This document shows, in pieces, positions 15,538 to 24,292 of a stretch of DNA of 64,000 nt (positions within the stretch are counted from its first letter, which is position 1; each line of letters starts with the position of its first letter). The notes under the pieces were generated by a model, which saw nothing but the letters and a program-made list of their open reading frames with translations, was not told the DNA's origin and did not search any database. Where the stretch lies: positions 1,924,501 through 1,988,500 of the forward strand of contig CP119314.1 in the NCBI GenBank assembly GCA_029202385.1, given 5' to 3'. The DNA is from Candidatus Sphingomonas phytovorans. Lineage in GTDB: Bacteria; Pseudomonadota; Alphaproteobacteria; Sphingomonadales; Sphingomonadaceae. The position numbers were made by a program, and so were the translations under genes.

Positions 15538-17909
15538 CAGACACGCTCCAGCAGGCGCGGGATCCAGCTCTGCGGATCGTCCCCGCTCTCGGCGCGGATC
15601 TCGTCGAGCAGTCGCACCGTGCGCTCGCGGCCCGACAGGATCGTCAGGATATCGCGCTCGCCCGACAGGTTGAGCCGCGCCACGACGCTGTCGGTGCCAT
15701 GCTTGATCAGGAAACAGTGCGCGTCGTCGGGCAAGGTCCGTACGATCTCATATTCGTGCGGCGTCAGGCCGAAACCGTCGACATAATCGGCTGCCCGCGC
15801 CTTCGGATTGGTCATGAAGATCTGGGTCGCTGCCTGCTCGATGATCGCGCTGGCGATCTTGCTTTCCAGCGCGTCCTGCGCGCTCTGGGTCGCGAAGCCG
15901 ACGATGCCGTTCCTTTTCCGGATCGTCTTCTCCCAATCCTTGATGCGGCGGACGAACACCTCGTCGTCGAGCGCCTTCCATCCCTCGTCGACGACGATGA
16001 TCGCCGCCGTCCCGTCGAGCCGTTCCTCGACGCGGTGGAAGAGGTACATCATCGCTGGGGTCCGCACCGCCGGATCGTCGAGGATCGCGGTCATGTCGAA
16101 CCCGACTGCCTCGGCGGAGAGATCGGTCAGATCCTCCTCATTGTCGAACAGCCAGGCCCGCTCGCCCTCGCCCCACCAGGGCCTCAGTCGCGCCCAGAGA
16201 TCGGCAGCATGCGGGCGATGCCCCCCGCGAAACAGCTCGGCGAAATGGCGAAGTCGCCGATGCTCGCGCGGCTGGGCGAAGTTCGCGTCGACCGCGTCCC
16301 TGATCTTCGCCATGTCGTCGATGTCGGCGCCGCCGGCGAGTTGCGCGACCCAGTCGATCAGGAACTGGCGGTTGCCCGGATTGTCCTCGATCTGAAGCGG
16401 GTTGAGGCCGGACGCCTCGCCCGGACGCAACAGATCGTACCGTCCGCCGATCGCGCGGATGAACAGTTCCGCGCCGCGATCCTTGTCGAAGAAGATCACG
16501 CGCGGATGGAACTTTCGCGCCTGGGCGAGCAGGAAGTTGAGCACCACCGTCTTGCCCGAGCCCGATGGTCCGATCACAGTGAAATTGCCCAGATCGCCCT
16601 GGTGGAAGTTGAAATAATAGGGTCCCGCCGCCGTCGTCTCGAGCAGCGTCACCGCATCGCCCCAGTGATTGCCCTCCGCACGCCCGAGCGGGAAATTATG
16701 GCTGCTGGCGAATCCCGCGAAATTGCCGGTCGAGATCAGCCCGCGCCGCGCGATATATTTGAAGTTGCCCGGAAACTGGGCCCAGAAGGCCGGCTCCAGC
16801 GCAATCTCCTCGCGCACGGCGATGATACCGAGATCCGCGAGAGATGCCTGTACCTCGGCCACGCCGGCATCGACCGCGGCGGGCGTGTCGCCGCGCACCG
16901 CGATCGTCATGTGATGTTCGCCGAACCCGGCGCGGCCGGCGGCGACCTCATCCTTCGCGTTCGACAGTTCGCCGCGCAGGCTCACCGCCTCGTCCTCGGC
17001 GGAACGCATGCGCCGGAGCGCCAGGTTCATCTTGCCAAGCGCCGCCTGCCGGTCGACGAAACCGAACGACTGCGACACGGTCAGTTCGAAGGGCAGCCGC
17101 AGCAATTCGTCGAGCATGCCCGGCGCGGTCTGCGCCGGATAATCCTTGATCGAGACCAGCCCGACAAAGCCGCGCGCGGTGTTGCCCGCCGGACCAAGCT
17201 CCACCGTCTCCTCGCCGAAACTGACTCGGCGATAGGGGATATAGCTGCCGGCATCCTGCATCGGCATCAGCACCGGCCGCATCTCGCCATTGTAGAGCGC
17301 TGACAGGAATTCGAGCGGCTCCGAGCACATGCCCTGCCTGGTTTCATAGGCACCAAGCAGTCGCGGCGCGTAGCTGCCGAGTTGCGCCAGCAACGCATCG
17401 CGCGCACCGTCGAGCTGGCGCAGCTCATTGGCTGACGCCGCCTCCGACGTGGTGGTCGCGCGTCCGAATATGCCGCGCACCCGATCGGCGATGCCGACGC
17501 GCCCCTGCAATGGCCGCCGGATCAGCGTCACGAACAGGTCGTTGACGTAAAGCTGCTTGGTCGCCAGCCGCGCCCGCCACGCAGCATCGAGTTGCCCGGA
17601 GAATTCATCCGGGAATTTTGCCGGCAGCTCCACCTCCGCCTGGCGACGGATGACATGGTGATACAGCGCGAAGCGCGACGATCCGATCGCCTGCAGCATC
17701 GCGTCGCGAAGCACCTTGCGATAGTTGATCTCGTCGGTGTCGGCCGTCTCGAACAACAGGCCGCGCAGATGGATGAACTGCATGAGCAGTCCATCGCGCG
17801 TCTCGATCGTATGATCGTCGACGTGCCGCGCGTATGGAAGATGGGATCCCGCGAATTTTTCGCGGGCGACCGCCCGCCGGTCGGATGTCAGGGGCGGTAG
17901 GAGTTGCAT
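15537..17909 (-). CDS. virB4: VirB4 ATPase of type IV secretion
   Basis: A 790-aa AAA+ ATPase that energises substrate transfer and pilus assembly. The N-terminal VirB4/CagE domain (residues 20-400) contains HLRGLLFETAD and RRVSFGEETVEL. Walker A is GPSGSGKT at 447-454, and Walker B is IIVVDEGWKAL with the downstream GFATQSAQDALES motif. The start overlaps virB3 by 22 bp. Length is normal for the family, with no degenerate motifs, so the system is probably active. Confidence 0.96.
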   Translation of the reverse strand: MQLLPPLTSDRRAVAREKFAGSHLPYARHVDDHTIETRDGLLMQFIHLRGLLFETADTDEINYRKVLRDAMLQAIGSSRFALYHHVIRRQAEVELPAKFPDEFSGQLDAAWRARLATKQLYVNDLFVTLIRRPLQGRVGIADRVRGIFGRATTTSEAASANELRQLDGARDALLAQLGSYAPRLLGAYETRQGMCSEPLEFLSALYNGEMRPVLMPMQDAGSYIPYRRVSFGEETVELGPAGNTARGFVGLVSIKDYPAQTAPGMLDELLRLPFELTVSQSFGFVDRQAALGKMNLALRRMRSAEDEAVSLRGELSNAKDEVAAGRAGFGEHHMTIAVRGDTPAAVDAGVAEVQASLADLGIIAVREEIALEPAFWAQFPGNFKYIARRGLISTGNFAGFASSHNFPLGRAEGNHWGDAVTLLETTAAGPYYFNFHQGDLGNFTVIGPSGSGKTVVLNFLLAQARKFHPRVIFFDKDRGAELFIRAIGGRYDLLRPGEASGLNPLQIEDNPGNRQFLIDWVAQLAGGADIDDMAKIRDAVDANFAQPREHRRLRHFAELFRGGHRPHAADLWARLRPWWGEGERAWLFDNEEDLTDLSAEAVGFDMTAILDDPAVRTPAMMYLFHRVEERLDGTAAIIVVDEGWKALDDEVFVRRIKDWEKTIRKRNGIVGFATQSAQDALESKIASAIIEQAATQIFMTNPKARAADYVDGFGLTPHEYEIVRTLPDDAHCFLIKHGTDSVVARLNLSGERDILTILSGRERTVRLLDEIRAESGDDPQSWIPRLLERV

Positions 17910-18172
17910 CGCCAGATCTTATGGTTGCGCACACGCGGGCAGCGACCAAGGCGCGTCAGCCACAAGTCGAAGATGCGCGGCTCCCGCACGCACAGCACCA
18001 CCCCGACGAGATGGACGATCAGCGCGACCCCAAGCACCCAGAAGGCGTGGAAAATCAGGAACAGCTCGGTCGCGATGACCGCGTTGAACACGAAATAGCT
18101 GTAGGTAACCCCGGCGAACATCTGCGGCCGGGTGAGCGCGACGAACAGCGGGTCCCGCTCCAGCCCGTTCAT
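17888..18172 (-). CDS. virB3: VirB3 inner-membrane protein
   Basis: A 94-aa protein with the VirB3 pattern: short N-terminus LERDPLFVALTRPQMFAGV, then hydrophobic helices between residues 22 and 62, and a basic tail (EPRIFDLWLTR). It begins 3 bp after the virB2 stop and overlaps virB4. It works together with VirB4 in the inner-membrane complex. Confidence 0.9.
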   Translation of the reverse strand: MNGLERDPLFVALTRPQMFAGVTYSYFVFNAVIATELFLIFHAFWVLGVALIVHLVGVVLCVREPRIFDLWLTRLGRCPRVRNHKIWRCNSYRP

Positions 18173-18175
18173 GCG

Positions 18176-18511
18176 TCAGTATCCGGCGCTGGCGGTGGAC
18201 TGGATGCCGGCCACGATGCTTGCCGCCCCGAACAGGATGAAGCACCCCAGGATCACCGTCGCGCCGTAGCGCCAGTTGATCCGGCCGGTCAGCATCAGGA
18301 AACCGACCGAGGCAACCGCTATCACGGCGACGACCGTCGCGACCGTACCGAGCAAAGTGCCCTGAAGCCACCGCACGGCAGAAACGATCGCGCCCGAGCC
18401 TTGCGGATCGGCAAGTGTGTCCTGCGCAAGGGCAGCACTGGATTGGATCGTCGCCCAGGCAGCAGCCAACCAGCCACCGCCGCGTATTTTCTTGCCGTTC
18501 AACCCGTACAT
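18176..18511 (-). CDS. virB2: VirB2 major pilin precursor
   Basis: A 111-aa pilin-like protein. A long signal region ends near AALAQ (residue 30), followed by two transmembrane helices (about 52-75 and 82-103) separated by the short polar loop TGRINWRYGA, as in VirB2/TrbC pilins. The ATG at 18511 follows GCGGGG; an upstream extension to 18670 has non-pilin composition and is rejected. It is the first gene of the vir operon, so the operon promoter should be in the 131-bp gap to the divergent nucleotidyltransferase gene. Confidence 0.88.
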   Translation of the reverse strand: MYGLNGKKIRGGGWLAAAWATIQSSAALAQDTLADPQGSGAIVSAVRWLQGTLLGTVATVVAVIAVASVGFLMLTGRINWRYGATVILGCFILFGAASIVAGIQSTASAGY

Positions 18512-18642
18512 CCCCGCGTAACAGTCTGATTCGCCCGATCTCGACTTTGCGCGCTGGCTCGGCACTTGCCAACAGCTTTCGGCAACGGGTTTCCAGCAGC
18601 GGGACGAAGCGCGCGATTGCCAATCGCCCTTTTTCCAGCGGG

Positions 18643-19860
18643 ATGCTACGCTGTACCGGCCCCATTCCACGATCAGGCAGCAGCACCATTCGCCTCAAGG
18701 CATCCCCTGAATTCGCGCTCGTCTGCGCCAGTATCGCCCGACCGCAGTCGGACGAGCGCACCGCGCGGATCGTCGCCCTGGCCGCCACCGGCATGGATTG
18801 GGGATGCGTCGAACGGATCGCCGCCCGGCACCGCGTGGCAGGACTTGTCCGCGAGGGATTGACCCATGCCGGGCTCCCGGCGCCACGCGGCATCGCCAAC
18901 CGCGCTCACCAGACGACCCTATCGGCGCTCAAGAATGCGGGAGAGGCGCTTCGCCTTCAAAACCTGCTGGAGGAAACAGGGATCGAGCCGCTTTTCCTGA
19001 AGGGCTCGGCGCTTGCCATCCGCGCTTATGGGTCGATCGCGGTACGCGATTCGATCGATATCGATATGGTCGTGGCCCCCGCCGACGTCGCCCGGGCGTG
19101 GACCGTGCTCGATCAGGCCGGCTACAGGATGACCGCACCGTCGCGACCTCTCCCGCCCGGCGCGCTCAGAACCTATCAGACGATCTCCAAGGACAGCGTG
19201 CACGTCCATTCCGAACGCCGGGTAAGGGTGGAATTGCACTGGCGGCTTTCCGATGCTGCGGGCGAAGCGGGTATGCCGCCCGTGAGCGATCATCGAATGG
19301 TCGAGGTTCCCGGCTCCGGCGCGCTTCGGACGCTCGCCGATCCGGCGTTGTTCACCTATCTGTGCGTCCACGGTTCAGGCCACGCCTGGGCCCGGCTGAA
19401 ATGGCTGGCCGACATCGCCGCCCTGCTTGGCACCAGCGAGGATGGCGGCGCCGGCCTCTGGGCAGCGGCGCAGGCCGGCGGCGCGGCGCGGCCCGCCGCA
19501 TCGGCGATCATGCTCGCCAACGCAGCGTTCGGAACACCCCTCCCCCCCGGTTTCGTCCCGCCGCGATCCCTCCGGCTGGCGCTGCTCAACCGGCTGGCAC
19601 TGCGGGTGATGGCTGCCGGCGGCGGCGCCCGGGAATTGGCTGACACGCCGTGGAATTCGGTGGTCGAACCAAGTGCGACGCTACTGACCCTGTCGCGCTG
19701 GCGCGATGCCTGGTCGCACGTCCGGCGCGTGGCGATCCCGGCTGAAGACGTGGTGCTGCTTCGCCTGCCCGCCGGATTGAGCGGACTCTACCCTCTGCTG
19801 CGCCTGCCGCTCTGGATCTGGAAGCGATCGCCCTGGTCGCCGCGAAAACGGACTGCCTGA
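18643..19860 (+). CDS. Nucleotidyltransferase-fold protein (NTP_transf_5 type)
   Basis: A 405-aa protein of the large uncharacterised nucleotidyltransferase family. The active-site region is PLFLKGSALAIRAYGS followed by VRDSIDIDMVV (Asp139 and Asp141 as likely metal ligands), then VELHWRLSD and FTYLCVHGSGHAWARLKWL, both typical of the family. Members often accompany lasso-peptide, polysaccharide or other secondary pathways, but here the gene is alone, divergent from virB2. The substrate is unknown. The ATG at 18643 is preferred over a far longer frame that overlaps virB2. Confidence 0.85.
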   Translation: MLRCTGPIPRSGSSTIRLKASPEFALVCASIARPQSDERTARIVALAATGMDWGCVERIAARHRVAGLVREGLTHAGLPAPRGIANRAHQTTLSALKNAGEALRLQNLLEETGIEPLFLKGSALAIRAYGSIAVRDSIDIDMVVAPADVARAWTVLDQAGYRMTAPSRPLPPGALRTYQTISKDSVHVHSERRVRVELHWRLSDAAGEAGMPPVSDHRMVEVPGSGALRTLADPALFTYLCVHGSGHAWARLKWLADIAALLGTSEDGGAGLWAAAQAGGAARPAASAIMLANAAFGTPLPPGFVPPRSLRLALLNRLALRVMAAGGGARELADTPWNSVVEPSATLLTLSRWRDAWSHVRRVAIPAEDVVLLRLPAGLSGLYPLLRLPLWIWKRSPWSPRKRTA

Positions 19861-19882
19861 GCCAAGCCAGCGGGAAATGGTC

Positions 19883-19922
19883 CCGTTCGCATCGACAAGC
19901 TCGGCTTGCTCGACACGAACGG
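19883..19922. repeat. REP-like palindromic element
   Basis: CCGTTCG (19883) and CGAACGG (19916) bracket an imperfect palindrome with GCTCGGCTTGCTCGAC in the centre. The same CGAACGG-bounded design recurs at 25.07, 45.98 and 47.32 kb. It sits between convergent genes. Confidence 0.6.
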
Positions 19923-19956
19923 TGATTTTCAGTTCGATGGACAAGCGCGCTCGACT

Positions 19957-21249
19957 TCACTTCACGCGGGCGAGCCTCGGCGACAGCAGATGCACCACGC
20001 CGACGGCGACCAGATAGACGCTGCCGGCCACCGCGAAGATCAGCGTATAACTGCCCGTGGTCTGCAGGATGTACCCGGTGAACCAGGCCATCCCCATGCC
20101 CCCGACAGCGCCGACCGTGCCGCCGATCCCGACGACCGACCCTACCGCCCCACGCGGGAACATGTCCGAGGGGATGGTGTAGAGGTTCGCCGAAAAAGCC
20201 TGGTGCGCTGCGGTAGCGAGCCCGACAATGCCGACCGCAAGCCACAGATTGTCGACATATTGAGCAAAGAAGATCGGCATCACCAGGAAGGCGCAGGCAA
20301 GCATGGTCAGCTTGCGCGCGACGTTCGCGGAAACGCCGCGCTTCATCATCGTCGAGGATGACCAGCCGCCGGCGACGCTGCCGAGGTCGGAGATGAGATA
20401 AATCACGATCAACGGTGGACCGAAGCTCTTGAGATCGAGATGATAGGTCTTGGCGAGGAAATCCGGCGTCCAGAACAGGAAAAGCCACCAGATCGGGTCG
20501 ATCAGGAATTTGCCCAGCGCATAGGCCCAGGTCTCGCGGTAGCGTATCAGGCGCAGCCAACCGATCTTCTCGACCGGATCAGCCGGGTCGCTCTCGATAT
20601 GGGCGAGTTCCGCCGCCGACACGCGCGGCTGCTCGCGCGGGCGGCGATAGATCGCGATCCACGCGACCAGCCAGACCAGGCTTGCCGCGCCGGTGATGAT
20701 GAAGGCCATCCGCCAGCCGAGCCCGAGCGTTACCACGATGAAGGGCACGACCACCGGCGTCACGATCGCGCCGATATTCGCGCCGGCATTGAAGATGCCA
20801 GTGGCGAGCGCCCGCTCCCTGGCGGGGAACCATTCCGACACTGCCTTGATGCCGGCGGGGAAATTCCCCGATTCGCCGACGCCGAGCACGAAGCGCGCCG
20901 CGGAGAATTGCGCGGCGGTGCCGGCGAAACCGCAGAGGGTATGGCCAAGCGTCCAGATGACGAAGGCGACCGAATAGCCGATGCGCGCGCCGATCCTGTC
21001 GATGAACCAGCCGAATGTGACATATCCGAGCGCATATGCCGCCTGGAACCAGATGATCACGGTGGCGAAATCCGTCTCGTCCCACCCGAGATCGTGGGAA
21101 ATCGGCGCCTTGAGCACACCGATCATCTGACGGTCGACATAGTTGATCGCGGTGGCGGCAAAGAGCAGCCCGCAGATCACCCAGCGATACCGGCCCACCC
21201 GGGTCGCCGCCGCGTCGGCGATCTCCGGCATCGTCGATTCAGCCATCAT
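19957..21249 (-). CDS. MFS transporter, anion:cation symporter family (ExuT-like)
   Basis: A 430-aa permease with 12 predicted helices. The N-terminus WVICGLLFAATAINYVDRQ and the loop FGWFIDRIGARIGY are typical of the hexuronate/glucarate branch of the anion:cation symporter family. ARFVLGVGESGNFPAGIKAV is the family signature in helix 4. Its placement with kduI/kduD/KDG kinase genes supports uptake of galacturonate, glucuronate or an unsaturated uronate. It starts at ATG 21249 after GGGAGGG and is 19 bp downstream of the FAH-fold gene. A LacI-type operator lies upstream of that pair. Confidence 0.92.
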   Translation of the reverse strand: MMAESTMPEIADAAATRVGRYRWVICGLLFAATAINYVDRQMIGVLKAPISHDLGWDETDFATVIIWFQAAYALGYVTFGWFIDRIGARIGYSVAFVIWTLGHTLCGFAGTAAQFSAARFVLGVGESGNFPAGIKAVSEWFPARERALATGIFNAGANIGAIVTPVVVPFIVVTLGLGWRMAFIITGAASLVWLVAWIAIYRRPREQPRVSAAELAHIESDPADPVEKIGWLRLIRYRETWAYALGKFLIDPIWWLFLFWTPDFLAKTYHLDLKSFGPPLIVIYLISDLGSVAGGWSSSTMMKRGVSANVARKLTMLACAFLVMPIFFAQYVDNLWLAVGIVGLATAAHQAFSANLYTIPSDMFPRGAVGSVVGIGGTVGAVGGMGMAWFTGYILQTTGSYTLIFAVAGSVYLVAVGVVHLLSPRLARVK

Positions 21250-21268
21250 TCCCTCCCGAAGAGCCCCT

Positions 21269-22063
21269 TTATGATGCCTTTATCACGCACTCCACGATCA
21301 GGTCCGCGGCGAAGCGCGCCTCGATCCGGTCCCCGATCCTGACAGCGTGTACCCCGGTTACCGCGCCACTGGAAATCCATTGTCCGGGCCTGAGCGCGAT
21401 GCCCCGCTCCGCCATCAGCTCGAACAGGAAGCGTGCCGCCCCGATCGGTCCGTCGAGCATGTCCGCCGCCTTGCCGCTGCCGATGACCGCGCCGTCGATC
21501 GCGACCGATAGCGGCCAGGCATCGATGTCCGCGCTCCGCCAGTCAGGAATGGCAGCCCCTATGACGAGGCCGTTATTGTTGCCGAAATCGGAAATCGTCA
21601 CCGCCGCACCGAGATCGTTGATCGCCGCCAGCGGCGAACTGGCGATCTCGATCCCGACATGCACCGCGTCGATCAACGCCGCCGCTTCCGCATGGGTGAA
21701 TTGGATCTTCCCGACCGGGGGTGTCGCGCCGACACGCAACAGGAATTCGGCCTCCGCGGCGGCGAAGCCGCCGAGGAACACAGACATTGCAACGGGCTCC
21801 GCGCTAGCTGCGACGATCTGGCGCGTGAAGATCGGCCCGGCGAGCCGGTCGACGCCGTCGATCGGCGGGTTGATCCGGCCGACCTTCCAGCCGCCGATCT
21901 CCGCCTCGTTCAGCGCGATCGCGGCATCCTGCACCGCATAACCATCGGCGAGCGCGACCGGCACGGTTCCCGGATAGTCCGGCAAGGACCGCCCGGCGCG
22001 GCGCGCATCGACGAAAGATTGCGCAATGTGCCCCACTTCATGGGCGAAATCGGTGGAATCCAC
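21269..22063 (-). CDS. FAH-superfamily hydratase/hydrolase (MhpD-like)
   Basis: A 264-aa enzyme of the 2-keto-4-pentenoate hydratase/fumarylacetoacetate hydrolase superfamily. Visible features are GYAVQDAAIALNEAEIGGWK, the metal-site region AAEAEFLLRV and GAARFLFELMAERGIAL with SSGAVTG near the end. The GTG at 22063 preceded by GGGAGGG is the best start. Co-transcription with the ExuT-like transporter suggests action on a keto-deoxy sugar acid, but the exact substrate cannot be read from sequence. Confidence 0.82.
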   Translation of the reverse strand: MDSTDFAHEVGHIAQSFVDARRAGRSLPDYPGTVPVALADGYAVQDAAIALNEAEIGGWKVGRINPPIDGVDRLAGPIFTRQIVAASAEPVAMSVFLGGFAAAEAEFLLRVGATPPVGKIQFTHAEAAALIDAVHVGIEIASSPLAAINDLGAAVTISDFGNNNGLVIGAAIPDWRSADIDAWPLSVAIDGAVIGSGKAADMLDGPIGAARFLFELMAERGIALRPGQWISSGAVTGVHAVRIGDRIEARFAADLIVECVIKAS

Positions 22064-22113
22064 CCTGGTAACCCTCCCGCACGCTCTACTGGCGCTGTGT
22101 TGTTGGACCCTAA

Positions 22114-22128
22114 GGTAAACCGGTGTCA
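22114..22128. promoter_or_regulatory. LacI-type operator, site 1 (transporter/FAH operon)
   Basis: GGTAAACCGGTGTCA, complement TGACACCGGTTTACC, lies between the divergent FAH-fold and LacI genes. It shares the TGACACCGGT core with three other sites in the window, with one extra base in the right arm. The central CCGG and dyad symmetry are typical of LacI-family operators. Confidence 0.75.
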
Positions 22129-22216
22129 ATGAGAAAGCCCAACTGACAGCGTTCGGGAAGTCGGTGGAAGCCGGCACGCGTTTGGCGATTTGACGAGATA
22201 CGCGCTATGCCACCTG

Positions 22217-23239
22217 ATGATACGCAAAACGGGCCTTCCCACGATCAACGATGTCGCGCGTATCGCCGGCGTTTCCAAAAAGACGGTCAGCCGCGTCATC
22301 AACCGCTCGCCGCTGCTCAGCGACGACACGCGAAAGCATGTCGAGGGCGTGATAGGCAATCTCGGCTATGTCCCTAACCCACAGGCGCGCGCGCTTGCGC
22401 TGCGACGCAACTTCCTAATCGGGCTGATCCACGACAATCCGAATGCGCAGATGGTGATGAACGTCCAGCAGGGCATTCTCGAATCGCTGCATGGCACCGA
22501 ATTCGAACTGGTCGTCCGGCCGATCGACCGCGGCTCAGCCACGATGCTCGACGATGTGCGCAATTTCCTGGAGCGGCAGCGGCTGTTCGGCGTCGTCCTG
22601 CTGCCCCCCGTCAGCGAGAACAACCAGCTAGCCCAGCTCTGCGACGATATCGGGTGCCGCTATGTCCGCATGGGCTCGGCCGAGCTTGACGATTCTGCGC
22701 ATATGGTCGCCTCCAACGACTGCGAGGCGGTGGCGGCGGCGGTCGATTATCTGATCGACCAGGGGCACAAGCGCATCGGGCTCGTGCTTGGCCCGCACGG
22801 CTTCCGTTCTGCGCGCGAACGTCGCCAGGGCTTCGAGCAGGCATTGAACAGTGCCGGGATCACCCTGCCCCGCTCGATGATCGCCGAGGGCAACTACACG
22901 TTCGAATCCGGGGTGATGGCGGCCGATCGCCTGCTCGACCTGATGCCGCGCCCGACCGCGATCTTCGCCTGCAACGACGAGATGGCAGCCGGCGTGCTCC
23001 ATGCCGCGCGCCAACGCGGGATCGACGTGCCCCGCGACCTGTCGATCGTCGGCTTCGATGATACGCCGATCGCCGCGCATATCTGGCCTCCGCTCACGAC
23101 GGTGCGCTGGCCGATCATTTCCATGGCCCGTTCCGCTGCATTGAAGCTTACCGCAGATGGGGACGAGATAGTCGAGGAGCCCTCGATGTTTCGCTCGACG
23201 CTCATTCGACGTGGCTCAGTCGCGCCTCCTCGCGATTGA
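22217..23239 (+). CDS. LacI-family transcriptional regulator of uronate genes
   Basis: A 340-aa repressor. The N-terminal helix-turn-helix TINDVARIAGVSKKTVSRVI and hinge GYVPNPQARAL are canonical, followed by a periplasmic-binding-protein-like effector domain (FACNDEMAAGVLHAARQRG, SIVGFDDTPIAAHIWPPLTT). ATG at 22217 (MIRKTGL) is preferred over a TTG at 22190. It is flanked by the transporter/FAH operon and kduI, and operator-like sites occur on both sides and near two further genes, so it is probably the local regulator, sensing a KDG-type intermediate. Confidence 0.94.
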   Translation: MIRKTGLPTINDVARIAGVSKKTVSRVINRSPLLSDDTRKHVEGVIGNLGYVPNPQARALALRRNFLIGLIHDNPNAQMVMNVQQGILESLHGTEFELVVRPIDRGSATMLDDVRNFLERQRLFGVVLLPPVSENNQLAQLCDDIGCRYVRMGSAELDDSAHMVASNDCEAVAAAVDYLIDQGHKRIGLVLGPHGFRSARERRQGFEQALNSAGITLPRSMIAEGNYTFESGVMAADRLLDLMPRPTAIFACNDEMAAGVLHAARQRGIDVPRDLSIVGFDDTPIAAHIWPPLTTVRWPIISMARSAALKLTADGDEIVEEPSMFRSTLIRRGSVAPPRD

Positions 23240-23264
23240 TCGCCGGGGATATTGCGAAAGCACG

Positions 23265-23278
23265 TGACACCGGTTACC
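23265..23278. promoter_or_regulatory. LacI-type operator, site 2 (kduI promoter)
   Basis: TGACACCGGTTACC lies 50 bp upstream of the kduI start, identical over 14 bp to the site before the TBDR at 27992. Confidence 0.8.
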
Positions 23279-23327
23279 CAGCGTCACGAAGAATCATGCG
23301 CGACAAGGGCGCAGCAGGAGGGACCTG

Positions 23328-24167
23328 ATGTTCGACCGGACCTATTACGCGACGCATCCTGACATGATGGAGTGCGTGTCGAACGACGAGTTGCGGGACC
23401 GGTACCTGATCGAGGGGTTGTTCCGTGCGGGGGAATGCGTGCTGAACTACACCCATGCCGACCGTTTCGTGATCGGCGGGGTCGAGGTGGCGGATGCGCC
23501 GGTGAGGCTGCCGGACCAGACCGAGCCGGCCTCCGCCATGGGACATCCGTTCCTCGAACGGCGCGAGCTGGCGATCGTCAATGTCGGCAAGGCCGACGGC
23601 ATGGTGGTGGTCGATGGCGAGAGCTTCGCGCTGGGCAACAAGGACTGCCTCTACGTCACCATGGGGGCGAAGGACGTGACCTTCTCGGGCGCCGGCGCGC
23701 GCTTCTACCTCGCCTCCTGCCCGGCGCATAAGGGCTTTACCACGCGCAAGCTCTCGATCGCCGACGCCAACGCGCTTGAACGCGGCAGCCTCGAGGAATC
23801 CAACGAGCGCACCATCTTCCAGCTCGTCATCCCGGGCGTGTGCGACTCCGCCCAGCTCGTCATGGGCCTCACCGTGCTCAAGCCGGGCAGCGTGTGGAAC
23901 ACCATGCCGCCCCATGTCCATGAACGCCGCAGCGAGATCTATTTCTACTTCGAGCTCGACGGACCCAATGACCGCGTCATGCACTTCATGGGCGAGGGCG
24001 ACGCCATGCGCCACATCGTCGTCGCCAACGAACAATCAGTGATCAGTCCACCATGGTCGATCCATATGGGATCAGGCACCAAAGCCTATGCCTTCATCTG
24101 GGCCATGGCCGGCGAAAACCAGGATTATACCGACATGAAGGTGCTGGATATCTGCCAGCTGGCTTGA
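23328..24167 (+). CDS. kduI: 5-dehydro-4-deoxy-D-glucuronate isomerase
   Basis: A 279-aa cupin-fold isomerase converting 5-keto-4-deoxyuronate (DKI), released from unsaturated uronates, to 2,5-diketo-3-deoxygluconate. Zinc ligands are visible in [16 protein letters not shown] and in the later [11 protein letters not shown] segment. The N-terminus [20 protein letters not shown] is characteristic of KduI. Length is as expected. It is followed by kduD and the KDG kinase gene, forming the usual pectin/uronan intracellular pathway, and is preceded by a LacI operator. Confidence 0.97.
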   Translation: MFDRTYYATHPDMMECVSNDELRDRYLIEGLFRAGECVLNYTHADRFVIGGVEVADAPVRLPDQTEPASAMGHPFLERRELAIVNVGKADGMVVVDGESFALGNKDCLYVTMGAKDVTFSGAGARFYLASCPAHKGFTTRKLSIADANALERGSLEESNERTIFQLVIPGVCDSAQLVMGLTVLKPGSVWNTMPPHVHERRSEIYFYFELDGPNDRVMHFMGEGDAMRHIVVANEQSVISPPWSIHMGSGTKAYAFIWAMAGENQDYTDMKVLDICQLA

Positions 24168-24170
24168 TTG

Positions 24171-24281
24171 CTCCCCTCCCGCCTGCGGGAGGGGCTGGGG
24201 GTGGGCTAGCGCTCTCCCCCCAATGCTGCGCTTGTTAATTACGGGCGCCCACCCCCGCCCCTCCCGCAAGCGGGAGGGGAG
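24171..24281. repeat. GC-rich paired REP-like repeat between kduI and kduD
   Basis: Arm 1 (24171-24206) and arm 2 (24247-24281) are inverted copies; each also holds its own hairpin (CCCCTCCCGC, 4-nt loop, GGGAGGGG). The second arm ends 11 bp before the kduD start and supplies the purine-rich GGGAGGGGAG that serves as its likely ribosome site. Confidence 0.85.
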
Positions 24282-24292
24282 AAAGATGGAAA

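Noticed and set aside
15525..17303. 592-aa plus-strand frame opposite virB4
   Set aside because: Antisense shadow of the VirB4 gene, with no recognisable motif.
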